Shown here: positions 35,247 through 44,222 of the stretch, piece by piece
How positions within the stretch are numbered: the first letter of the stretch is position 1
Layout of the letters: each line of letters opens with the position of its first letter
NCBI RefSeq assembly: GCF_035046505.1
Contig: NC_089823.1
Location: 224,772,604-224,836,603, forward strand
DNA: 64,000 nt
Direction of reading: 5' to 3'
Origin: Tiliqua scincoides
Taxonomy: Eukaryota > Chordata > Lepidosauria > Squamata > Scincidae
Made by a program: the position numbers and the translations under genes
The notes under the pieces: generated by a model
Databases searched by the model: none
Told to the model about the DNA's origin: nothing
The model's input: the letters and a program-made list of their open reading frames with translations, nothing else

Positions 35247-36020
35247 CAGTGTTTCTCAACTTTCACCTCTCACTGTAACAGTAACTGGCAATGACATCAC
35301 TACCAGTTACTTCCAGATTGGGAGGCTAGACTGTAGCAACAGCTTTGGGAGCAGCAGGACTCAGAAGCCCAGCTGCTGGATATAGTGCAGGCTCAAAAGC
35401 AAATGAGGGGGGTTGAGAGAAGGAACTGGAGTAGCAAGGAGTCAGAGCAATGAATGAGACTGGCAAAGAAGGATTCAAATGTAGATGCAGGGAGGAGGCC
35501 GAAAGCTGGAAAAGGAGAGAGAAGTGAGCTTTGCTTAGCTTCCTCCAAGCCTTTATTCACTCTTAAATACATGAAGCAAGACTGTTAAGCTTCTAGCTAC
35601 AACTAGCTGGCTCTAGCTAACCACAACACACTCCTATCACAACACATAACCGCTTCTCTATAACATCCTGTTGTTTACAGCACTGGGCTTAGACACTCAG
35701 CATATTTCAAGGCTGGCAGAGTGTGCTCTGGCCAAACAGGTGTGCCTGCAATTGTTACCACATACTAAAGCTAAGCCCAGTGCTTGTGCATATGCTATAC
35801 TAGACGAAACACAAAACACTGGTAAGAGGCTCAGGGTGAACAGGAGGGTTTTACTGAACACATAGGAAGCACTACAGCCCTGCCCACCTAGCCAAGCTTC
35901 CTGCCCCTGCTTATTGCATTGCTGGTCTTGCTGCCAGGTGGAGGGTATCCTACCAGAGTACCACCAGACAACACCTCAAGCACCACTGGTGGTATGAGTA
36001 CCACTGGTTGAGAACACTGC
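35247..36020. mobile_element. hAT-type element, 774 bp, with perfect target duplication
   Basis: CAGTGTTTCTCAACTTTCAC at the left and CCACTGGTTGAGAACACTG at the right. It is flanked by identical 8-mers CTCTAGTG (35239-35246 and 36021-36028). No transposase text recognised, so it is non-autonomous. Confidence 0.88.
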
Positions 36021-36077
36021 TCTAGTGCTTCCTCCCCCAGATACTTATTTTCTACCCTTCCCTTTCCATTGAGAAGC

Positions 36078-36175
36078 TACTGGGCAACCCACTCCTATGC
36101 ATGCCTACTCAGAAGCAAGTCCCATTAAAACCAGTGGGGCTTACTCCCAGGTAAATGTGGACAGGACTGCAGCAC
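36078..36175. repeat. Short palindromic repeat, family A, next to TERC 3' end
   Basis: GCATGCCTACTCAGAAGCAA ... GGGGCTTACTCCCAGG ... TGGACAGGACTGCAG. It ends about 120 bp from the TERC 3' end. Confidence 0.7.
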
Positions 36176-36297
36176 GAAGAGACACCAAGGCACACTTCAG
36201 CAGCAGCAGGTGCAACCCCCCCAGCATGGCTGTTGCAGCTCCCACTGCGCATGCGCCAGCGCACCTGCCTCCCCTCGCGCGCCCCGGGGGGCTCTGC

Positions 36298-36690
36298 GCG
36301 TGTCCGGGCGTCCTCGGCCGCGCGCCCCACTGCTCAGGAGCGCACGGGAGCCTGAGGAGAGAGCGCCGCCCGCTCTTGCTCTGCGCCCCGCCCCTTCCCT
36401 CCCCCTCCAGGCACGGCCGCCGCCTCAGGCTGACAGGGGCGAGCCCTTCGCGGCAGCAGCGGCTCGAGCCAGGCTGACCGCGGCCTCCGGAGCGGGCGAC
36501 GGCCTCCGAGGGGGCGGGCGGCCGGGCGGGGCGGCCAGCGAGGAGGCCCCCTCGCGCAGCGCCGGCGTTTTTGGGCTGTTTGTTTCAGTTCGCTGAAAGC
36601 CGGCCAGCAAAACAACGAACGCGGCCACGAGGGGCCACCCTGAGCGCGCCTTAGGGTTAGGAACCGAGAGGGCCTCCGGCTGCTGGCGAG
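36298..36690 (-). ncRNA. TERC: Telomerase RNA component (TERC), about 390 nt
   Basis: The RNA template and scaffold of telomerase, working with TERT and the dyskerin H/ACA proteins in the nucleus. In order on the minus strand: template CUAACCCUAA (36651-36660). Pseudoknot: P2b GUUCGUUG (36613-36620) pairs with CAGCGAAC (36588-36595); after UUUU, P3 GCCGGCUUU (36596-36604) pairs with AAAAACGCCGGC (36561-36572) around one bulged C, as human P3 has a bulged U. CR4/5: P6.1 is AGGG-CUCGC-CCCU (36435-36447), with the loop U and G at the positions matching human U307 and G309. Then H box AGAGCA (36377-36382), CAB box UGAG (36333-36336) and ACA (36301-36303), three bases before the 3' end. The 5' end is placed about 25-30 nt after the TATA box and is uncertain by some ten bases. 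Length is close to mouse (397 nt). Position beside ACTRT3 and MYNN matches human. Overlapping open frames are spurious. Confidence 0.95.
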
Positions 36691-36710
36691 GGCGGCGCAG
36701 CAGCCCTCGG

Positions 36711-36820
36711 CTTATAAGGCCGGCCTCCGCACGCGCCCCGCCCACGCTGCCCCTGATTGGCTGAGGCGCGGGGTCCGCGCTCCCGGGCTGGGTGACGTCA
36801 TTCACAGTCTATTTGCAAGG
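36711..36820 (-). promoter_or_regulatory. TERC promoter: TATA, GC box, CCAAT box, CRE
   Basis: On the minus strand, upstream of TERC: TTATAA (36712-36717), GGGCGGGGC (36735-36743), CCAAT (36756-36760), a perfect CRE palindrome TGACGTCA (36793-36800) and the octamer-like TTGCAAAT (about 36811-36818). CCAAT and Sp1-type boxes are known in mammalian TERC promoters. Spacing fits RNA polymerase II transcription. The CpG-rich zone spans about 36230-36850. Confidence 0.85.
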
Positions 36821-36914
36821 CTGCAGGGGAGGCTCTTTGCCTTCTGCAGGAGGAGGCTTCGATTAGTGCTGTGCCCCAGGCTCCTCTTCTGCACGGATTG
36901 TGCAGGTCAGCAGT

Positions 36915-37287
36915 GGGCTAAGACCCCAATCCAGTGTGTGTCTACTCAGAAGTAAGCCCCGTTGTAGTCAATGGGACTTACTCTCAGGAAAGTGTGGAAA
37001 GGGTTGCAGGATAAGGGTGCAATCCACACTTTCCTGGCAGTAAGCCCCTTTGACTACAGTGGGATTTGCTTCTGAGCAGCCATGGTTAGGATAGGGCTCT
37101 GAGGCTGCAAGCCTATCCACACTTTCCTGGGAGTAAGCCCCTTTGACTACAATGGGATTTGCTTCTGAGTAGGCATGGCTGGGATAGGGCTCTGAGGCTA
37201 CAAGCCTATCCACACTTTCCTGGGAGTAAGCCCCTTTGACTACAATGGGATTTGCTTATGAGTAGACATGCACAGGAATGTGCTCTG
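36915..37287. repeat. Tandem cluster of four family A palindromes upstream of TERC
   Basis: Four head-to-tail or inverted copies follow one another. The last units begin near 37014, 37103 and 37196, a period of 89-93 bp. Each has CACTTTCCTGG(G/C)AGTAAGCC and GATTTGCTT(C/A)TGAG. The first copy is inverted. Close similarity of the last two suggests local duplication rather than separate insertions. Confidence 0.8.
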
Positions 37288-37468
37288 AGGGCCCAATCCT
37301 ATCCATCTTTCCAGCCCTGCTGCAACTGCAATGCAGCTCTTAAGCCAGGGAACAAATGTTCGATTACCTTGTGGAGGCCTCCATAACTACCCTCCCACCA
37401 CAGGATGTAGTGCAAGCCCCATAGGCACAGCTACACCAAGTCTGGAAAGTTGGATAGGATTTGGCTCT
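37288..37468. repeat. Palindromic repeat, family C
   Basis: GGCCCAATCCTATCCATCTT ... GGAACAAATGTTCG centre ... AAGTTGGATAGGATTTGG. Adjoins the family A cluster. Confidence 0.7.
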
Positions 37469-37530
37469 GATTCAGCCATGCATACTCTCCTCCATTTCAC
37501 AAGTGGCTCTCTAGGAACATGCTTGAAATC

Positions 37531-37600
37531 AGTGGTATAGCTAGAGGGGGATGTGAAGCACTAAGTTTTACAGGCGCCTGAACACATCCTGCAATGTGTG
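37531..37600. mobile_element. Truncated family B MITE (left end)
   Basis: CAGTGGTATAGCTAGAGGGG and GAAGCACTAAGTTTTACAGG only; the right half is missing, replaced by the CR1 5' region. Confidence 0.6.
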
Positions 37601-37812
37601 CAGTCATCCTATGGGATGAGGATGGGGAGGTTAGAGAACAACAAGACAAAGGCAGAGTAGGAGAAGAAATTGGGAAAGGTAGCGTGATGGGATGTGATAG
37701 ATGGTTTGGCACAGTGAGAGGCTGCAGGGACAAAGGAGCGAATAAGCAGCCCATCCTGGGGCATTCCATGTACAAATGCTTTTATGCGAATGCCTGAAGT
37801 CTCCGAGCAAAG

Positions 37813-39291
37813 ATGGGAGAACTGGAATGTCTGGTGACAAGGGAAAACATTGATATAGTGGGCATAACAGAAATCTGGTGGAATGCGGAGAATCAGTGGG
37901 ATACCACAATCCCGGGCTATAAACTCTACAGGAGGGACAGGGAGGGGCGCGTGGGAGGTGGGATGGCCATTTATGTTAAGGAAGGGATAGAATCCAGCAA
38001 AGTAGAGATTGATGGCGGGTCCAACTCCACTATAGAATCTCTGTGGGTTAAATTACCAGGCCTGTGGAGTGATGTAATACTGGGGGTGTACTATAGTCCT
38101 CCAGACCAGAAATCGGAAGGGGACCTTGAAATGAGGAAACAGATCAGGGAGGTGTCAAGGAGGGACAGGGTTGTAATCATGGGGGACTTCAATTATCCTC
38201 ATATAGAGTGGATCAATTTGTGTTCTGGTCACGAAAAGGAGATCGGATTCCTTGACATGCTAAATGACTGTGCCTTAGAGAAGCTAGTCATGGAGCCCAC
38301 CAGAGGACAGGTGACTCTGGATTTAATATTGTGCGGTACACAGGACCTGGTTAGAGATGTCAGTGTTACAGAACCGTTGGGGAACAGTGATCATGCTGCG
38401 ATCTGTTTCGACTTGCACGTTGGGAGAAGAATATCGGGCAAATCTCTCACAAAAACCCTTGACTTCCAACAGGCGGACTTCCCTCAAATGAGGAGGCTGG
38501 TTAGAAGGAGGTTGAAAGAGAAGGTAAAAAGAGTCCAATCTCTCCAGAGTGCATGGAGGCTGCTTAAAACAACAGTAATAGAAGCCCAGCAGAGGTGTAT
38601 ACCACAAAGAAAGAAGGGTTCCACTAAATCTAGGAGGGTGCCCACATGGCTAATGAGCCAAGTTAGAGAGGCTGTAAAGGGCAAGGAAGCTCCCTTCCGT
38701 AAATGGAAGTCTTGCCCTAATGAGGAGAATAAAAAGGAACATAAACTGTGGCAAAAGAAATGTAAGAAGATGATAAGGGAGGCCAAGCTAGACTATGAGG
38801 AACGCTTGGCCAGCAACATTAAGGGGAATAATAAAAGCTTCTTCAAATATGTTAGAAGCAGGAAACCCGCCAGAGAAGCGGTTGGCCCTCTGGATGGTGA
38901 GGGAGGGAAAGGGGAGATAAAAGGAGACTTAGAGATGGCAGAGAAATTAAATGAGTTCTTTGCATCTGTCTTCATGGCAGAAGACCTTGGGCAGATACTG
39001 CTGCCTGAATGGCCCCTCCTGACCAAGGAATTAACTCAGATAGAGGTTGAAAAAGAAGATGTTTCAGACCTCACTGATAAATTAAAGATCAATAAGTCAC
39101 TGGGCCCTGATGGCATCCACCCAAGAGTTATTAAGGAATTGAAGAATGAAGTTGCTGATCTCTTGACTAAGATATGCAACTTGTCCCTCAAAACGGCCAC
39201 GGTGCCAGAAGATTGGAGGATAGCAAATGTCACGCCTATCTTTAAAAAGGGAAAGAGGGGGACCCAGGAAACTATAGGCCGGTCAGCCTAA
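37813..39291 (+). pseudogene. CR1 ORF2: endonuclease and start of reverse transcriptase
   Basis: A 492-codon frame. It begins with ELECLVTRENIDIVGITEIW, then YRRDREGRVGGGMAIYVKEG, VVIMGDFNYPHIEW and NSDHAAICF, an APE endonuclease (residues 1-200). The RT begins at about residue 410 with INKSLGPDGIHPRVIKEL and DWRIANVTPIFKKG, where the frame shifts. RT text continues at 39450-39752 ([40 protein letters not shown]) and then FADDTKLF near 39740. The C-terminal text follows the hAT insertion (WNSLPQDVVLASSLDAFKRG, ending SITGYKL at 41631). Confidence 0.88.
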
Positions 39292-40196
39292 CATCTATTC
39301 CGGGTAAGATGGTGGAATGCCTCATCAAAGATAGAATCTCAAAACACATAGATGAACAGGCCTTGCTGAGGGAGAATTAGCATGGCTTCTGTAAGGGTAA
39401 GTCTTGCCTCACAAACCTTTTAGAATTCTTTGAAAAGGTCAACAGGCATGTGGATGCGGGAGAACCCGTAGACATTATATATCTGGACTTTCAGAAGGCG
39501 TTTGACACGGTCTCTCACCAAAGGCTACTAAAAAAACTCCACAGTCACGGAATTAGAGGACAGGTCCTCTCATGGATTGAGAACTGGTTGAAGACCAGGA
39601 AACAGAGAGTGGGTGTCAATAGGCAATTTTCACAATGGAGAGAAGTGAAAAGCGGTGTGCCCCAAGGATCTGTCCTGGGACCGGTGCTTTTCAACCTCTT
39701 CATAAATGACCTGGAGACGGTTGAGCAGAGAGGTGGCAAAGTTTGCAGATGACACCAAACTTTTCTGAGTGGTGAAGACCAGAAGTGATTGTGAGGAGCT
39801 TCAGAATGATCTCTCCAGACTGGCAGAATGGGCAGCAAAATGGCAGATGCGCTTCAATGTCATTAAGTGTAAGGTCATGCACATTGGGGCAAAAAATCAA
39901 AACTTTAGATATAGGCTGATGGGTTCTGAGCTGTCTGACAGATCAGGAGAGAGATCTTGGGGTGGTGTTGGACAGGTCAATGAAAGTGTTGACCCAATGT
40001 GCGGCGGCAGTGAAGAAGGCCAATTCTATGCTTGGGATCATTAGTAAAGGTATTGAGAACAAAACAGCTAATATTATAATGCCGTTGTACAAATCGATGG
40101 TAAGGCCACACCTGGAGTATTGTGTCCAGTTCTGGTTGCCGCATCTCAAAAAAGACATAGTGGAAATGGAAAAGGTGCAAAAGAGAGCTACTAAGA

Positions 40197-41258
40197 CAGG
40201 GGTGCTCACACTTTTTTGGCTCGAGAGCTACTTTGAAACCCAGCAAGGCCCGGAGATCTACCAGAGTTTTTTTACAATGTTCGCACCATCATAACATATA
40301 ACATTTATGTGTACAATGTATGTTGGTGTACCTTGCCTAACTGCATGAGCCAATATTGCACAACACAACATAATTAACTATAAACATTTTTTGTAATTAC
40401 TTGAGTTTACTCTGATGACTTGCACTGAAGTGAATCAGCCAAGGAGGCATAGTCGGACAGTAGCTGCTGACAGCCAGCCTCAAGCACACTTCCAAATGTT
40501 CATCAGTCATGGTGGAAAGGTACTTGGACTTAATGATCTTCATGTAGGAAAAGGCTGACTCACATAAATAAGTGGAGCCCTTCCTGCCTCAGGTGCTCTT
40601 ATATCCCTGAGGGCCCTATTGCCTTCAAGTGGCTGCAGCTGTGCAGCACACTCTGCTGGATGCCCAGACCTTACCCTTAAAGGGGCCACTGCTGACACCA
40701 CATCTACCTCCTCACCAGATCTTCCTCTATTCCAATACAAGTGGGGGGGGGGGAGCAGATCTCTATACATACCAGTGCAAAAACAGGGGAAAGGTGTGGG
40801 GGAGGGAAGATCTCTATATAGACATCACAGCAAGACCAGTGCAAAACCCCTTGCACACAGAACCAACAGATGGAATTTTTTTGGGGGCGGGGGGCAGATC
40901 TCCATACATACCAGTGCAAAAACAGGGGAAAGGTGTGGGGGAGAGAAGATCTCTATATAGACATCACAGCAAGACCAGTGCAAAACCCCGTGCACACAGA
41001 ACCAACAGATGGAAGTTGGGGGGGCAGATCTCCATACATACCAGTGCAAAAACAGGGGAAAGGTAAGTCAGCCCCAGTAGAGTCAATGGGGCTCACTGCC
41101 AGGGATGCGTGGACGGGAGAGCAGCCTGCCTCTCTCCCAGGGAGGAGCCTGCCAGGGGCTCACTCCCAGGGATGCGTGAATGGGAGAGAAGCCTGCGATC
41201 GACTCATTTTGCCTCGCAATCGACCGGTAGATCGCGATCGACGTATTGAGCACCCCTG
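40197..41258. mobile_element. hAT element inserted in CR1, with internal tandem repeats
   Basis: Starts CAGGGGTGCTCACACTTTT and ends CGTATTGAGCACCCCTG, inverted ends. Flanks TACTAAGA (40189-40196) and GACTAAGA (41259-41266) form an 8-bp duplication with one mismatch inside the CR1 frame. Between about 40740 and 41065 a unit of about 130 bp occurs two and a half times (CATACATACCAGTGCAAAAA and GACATCACAGCAAGACCAG). No transposase text. Confidence 0.88.
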
Positions 41259-41865
41259 GACTAAGATGATTATGGGGCTGGGGCACCTTCCTAAAGAGGA
41301 AAGGCTACGGCGTTTGGGCCTCTTCAGCCTAGAAAAGAGACGCCTGAGGGGGGACATGATTGAGACATACAAAATTATGCAGGGGATGGACAGAGTGGAT
41401 AGGGAGATGCTCTTTACACGCTCACATAACACCAGAACCAGGGGACATCCACTAAAATTGAGTGTTGGGAGAGTTAGAACAGACAAGAGAAAATATTTCT
41501 TTACTCAGCGTGTGGTTGGTCTGTGGAACTCCTTGCCACAGGATGTGGTGCTGGCGTCTAGCCTAGACGCCTTTAAAAGGGGATTGGACAAGTTTCTGGA
41601 GGAAAAATCCATTACGGGTTACAAGCTATGATGTGTATGCGCAACCTCCTGATTTTAGAAAGGGGCTATGTCAGAAAGCCAGATGCAAGGGAGGGCACCA
41701 GGATGAGGTCTCTTGTTATCTGGTGTGCTCCCTGGAGCATTTGGTGGGCCGCTGTGAGATACAGGAAGCTGGACTAGATAGGCCTATGACCTGATCCAGT
41801 GGGGCTGTTCTTATGAAGGGGAAAGATGGCTTATACTTTTTTAAAGCAAACAGAGCTATCTGGGC

Positions 41866-42000
41866 AGTGGTGTAGCTAGAGGGAGTGCAAAGCACTAAGT
41901 TTTGCAGGTGCCTGAATGCACCGTGCAAGCGGCCCCTCCCCTTTGGAGCCATTCCAGATGGTGGGAGCAAAACAGAAGCGAATGCAGGGAGGCAAATTGT
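41866..42000. mobile_element. Truncated family B MITE
   Basis: Left end CAGTGGTGTAGCTAGAGGG and GCACTAAGTTTTGCAGG; the right half is absent. Confidence 0.6.
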
Positions 42001-42025
42001 TGAAATTACGCTCCTTCCTCTATGC

Positions 42026-42492
42026 CAGGGGTGCCCAAACCCCGGCACGGGGGCCACTTGCAGCCCTCCAGGCCTCTCAATGCGGCCCTCAGGGAGCCCC
42101 CAGTCTCCAATGAGTCTCTGGCCCTCCGCAGATTTGTTGAATCCCGTACTGGCCCAACGCAACGTCTCTCAGCGTGAGGGCGACTGTTTGACCTCTCGTG
42201 TGAGCTGTGGGATGAGGGCTCCCTCCACTGCTTGCTGTTTCCCATCCATGACGCAGTAGTGGCAGCAAAGGAAAGGCCAGCCTTGCTTTGTGCAAGGCCT
42301 TTTATAGGCATTGAGGTATTGCAAGATCTTCATTTGTTCATATAAGTTTCATCTTTAATATATTCATTTATGTAAACTTATGTAAATTTATTCAAATTTT
42401 AAATATAAATTAATTCTTTTTTTTCCCCCGGCCCCTGACACAGTGTCAGAGAGCTGATGTGGCCCTCCTGCCAAAAACTTTGGACACTCCTG
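42026..42492. mobile_element. hAT-type element with perfect target duplication
   Basis: CAGGGGTGCCCAAACCCCGG at the left and ACTTTGGACACTCCTG at the right. Flanked by identical CTCTATGC (42018-42025 and 42493-42500). Related to the element at 52522. Confidence 0.9.
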
Positions 42493-42591
42493 CTCTATGC
42501 CCTGCACATTTTAGACTGCAGTTTAAAAAAAAAAAAGACTAGGAACTGTGGCTTTTAAATTTTCCACCTTCAAGGAAATTTGTCTAAATGA

Positions 42592-43343
42592 GGGCCCAAT
42601 CCTACCCAGATTTCCAGCACCAATGTAGCTGTGCTGATGGGGTGTGCATTTCATCCTGCAGTAGTGGGGCAGACATGGAAGCTTCCTCAAGGTAAGACAA
42701 CATTTGTTCCCTTACCTTGGGGCTGCATTGTGGCTGCACCAGTGTAATGGAAGATCAGAAGATCATCAGGTGGATGCTGTGGTGTTGACAGCGATTCCTG
42801 ACAGCTGGCTGACAGCTCTGGGAAGGGCAGGGCTAGCTCCACAGCTGTAATCAATCAAGGCCAATGGAGACCTGGTTGGACACCTGAGCTTCATTTGACC
42901 TTGATGGGACTTTGAATGAGCTAAGGAGGTAGCTCACAGCTGAGCTGCATTTGCACTTAATGGGACACAAAGGATAAAAGGCAGCTTCAGAAGGACCAAA
43001 GGCTACCCTGACCCAGAGGGAGACACTACCTGACCCAGAGGAGACCTGACCTGACTGGAATTTGACCTTGGACTGTGACCTGGCATATTGATTCTGTTTT
43101 GGCACCTTGCATTAATTAACTGGCTTACCTGGACTTTGACCCTGGATTGTGACCCGGCATATTGACTTTGGACTGTGATTTGACAATCTGCATTTATTGG
43201 ACTGGGACTTGACTCTGACACGTGCTTACTACCCAGGTGAGTTAGCAAAGGGAAACTAACCAGCCTTAAGTGGGCACGATACCTAGTGGAGAGGAGCTGT
43301 GACACAACAACCGGTGCTGGAAAGTTGGATAGGATTGGGTTGC
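42592..43343. repeat. Family C palindrome split by a solo LTR
   Basis: The left part is 42592-42742 (GGGCCCAATCCTACCCAGAT ... GGCTGCACCAG). The right part resumes at 43310 with ACCGGTGCTGGAAAGTTGGA and TAGGATTGGG. Together they make a normal family C element. Confidence 0.75.
42743..43309. mobile_element. Solo LTR of an endogenous retrovirus-like element (fossil)
   Basis: About 567 bp, beginning TGTAATGG and ending ACAACA, so TG...CA termini. It is flanked by ACCAG and ACCGG, a near-identical 5-bp target repeat. A TATA-like GATAAAAGG lies near the middle. No internal gag, pol or env text is present, so only one LTR remains, presumably after recombination between two. Family not identified. 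It is younger than the family C repeat it sits in. Confidence 0.7.
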
Positions 43344-44222
43344 CTATTGTCTGCCAAGAAACTTCTGCTTGTGAGCTACAGAACTCCTTGGTGTAGCTGG
43401 AGGAGAAAGAGACATTATACATTCTTAGTCTCATGCATCAAGGTGAGCCTAGGAATAACTCTGTAGAAAACACAGCACTGGAAACTTTGAATAGAGAAGG
43501 GATGAGCAGACAATCCTAAAGGTGGTACTACCACTGGGTCCTGCAGAGCCAAAGTGGCTACCACTGCATCCTGCGGCACTGCAACTACTGCTGGAGGTTT
43601 TCTTGGGGAAAGGGGACTCCCCCCAGGGAAAGCACCAAGCCCTGCAAAAGGTCCTAGCTATTTTGCTGGTGCAGACTCCATGTTGGGCCAGAAGGCTTTG
43701 CACATTCAGGAATCAGCAGAGCAGAGCCCTGCTGGTGCGTCCCCCCATCTTGCCCTCTAATGCCCCAGAGCGCCTACCTCCCCCAAAGCCCTCACCACAG
43801 CCCTGAACTCTTACCATGCTCCGGACAGCATCCTTCCAGCCCTGGGCTCAGCACCAACTGGTGCTGGGCCAGCACCGGCACTTGACTCAGCGCAGGGTGT
43901 CACAGGCATGCCTTATGGCACATTTGCAACACCCACTATTGGTGCTGGAGGTCAGTGCCACCTCTGGTCCAGCTCAGGATTAGGGCTCCTAATAAGCTAT
44001 CTAAGCATTGCATATTATTTCCTACATGAAAGTGCCCTACATGTAGAAAAACACGTGTGAGACAATCCTTGTGCTGCCAAATCAAGCATGAATGGAATTG
44101 TTACTTTTATTTATCTTTCAGAAAGCAGTGAAGCTATAAGGCTCACTGAGGATGTCATGAATTTGAGATTCTTACCCAACAGCTTTTTTTTTTTAATAGA
44201 AATGTTTCTGTACCACAGGAGA
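43344..44222. other. Intergenic between the LTR-bearing repeat and ACTRT3, no gene seen
   Basis: Unassigned sequence. It contains the ACTRT3 3' flank (minus strand); no clear AATAAA was identified close to the stop. Confidence 0.3.

Larger units (their letters stand above)
37601..41814 (+). mobile_element. CR1 LINE, nearly full length, split by a hAT element
   Basis: A CR1 copy with part of the 5' region, endonuclease, reverse transcriptase and the 3' tail ending GATCCAGTGGGGCTGTTCTT at about 41810. Without the 1062-bp insertion at 40197-41258 it is about 3.1 kb. The 5' boundary is approximate. The frame is disturbed: one shift near 39265 (after FKKGKRG) and a stop at 39378, so it is not autonomous. 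Confidence 0.9.

Noticed and set aside
36651-36660. TTAGGGTTAG as an interstitial telomeric repeat
   Set aside because: It is a single copy and sits exactly where the TERC template should be relative to the pseudoknot and promoter.
36210-36805. Overlapping open frames of 93-146 codons across 36.1-36.8 kb
   Set aside because: They cover the TERC gene and promoter; high GC explains them. None has a protein domain.
36915-37287. Regularly spaced repeats as a CRISPR-like array
   Set aside because: The units are whole palindromic elements of a dispersed vertebrate family, with no unique spacers, and the genome is eukaryotic.
41259-41631. Separate protein gene ending SITGYKL
   Set aside because: It is CR1 ORF2 C-terminal text resuming after the hAT insertion.
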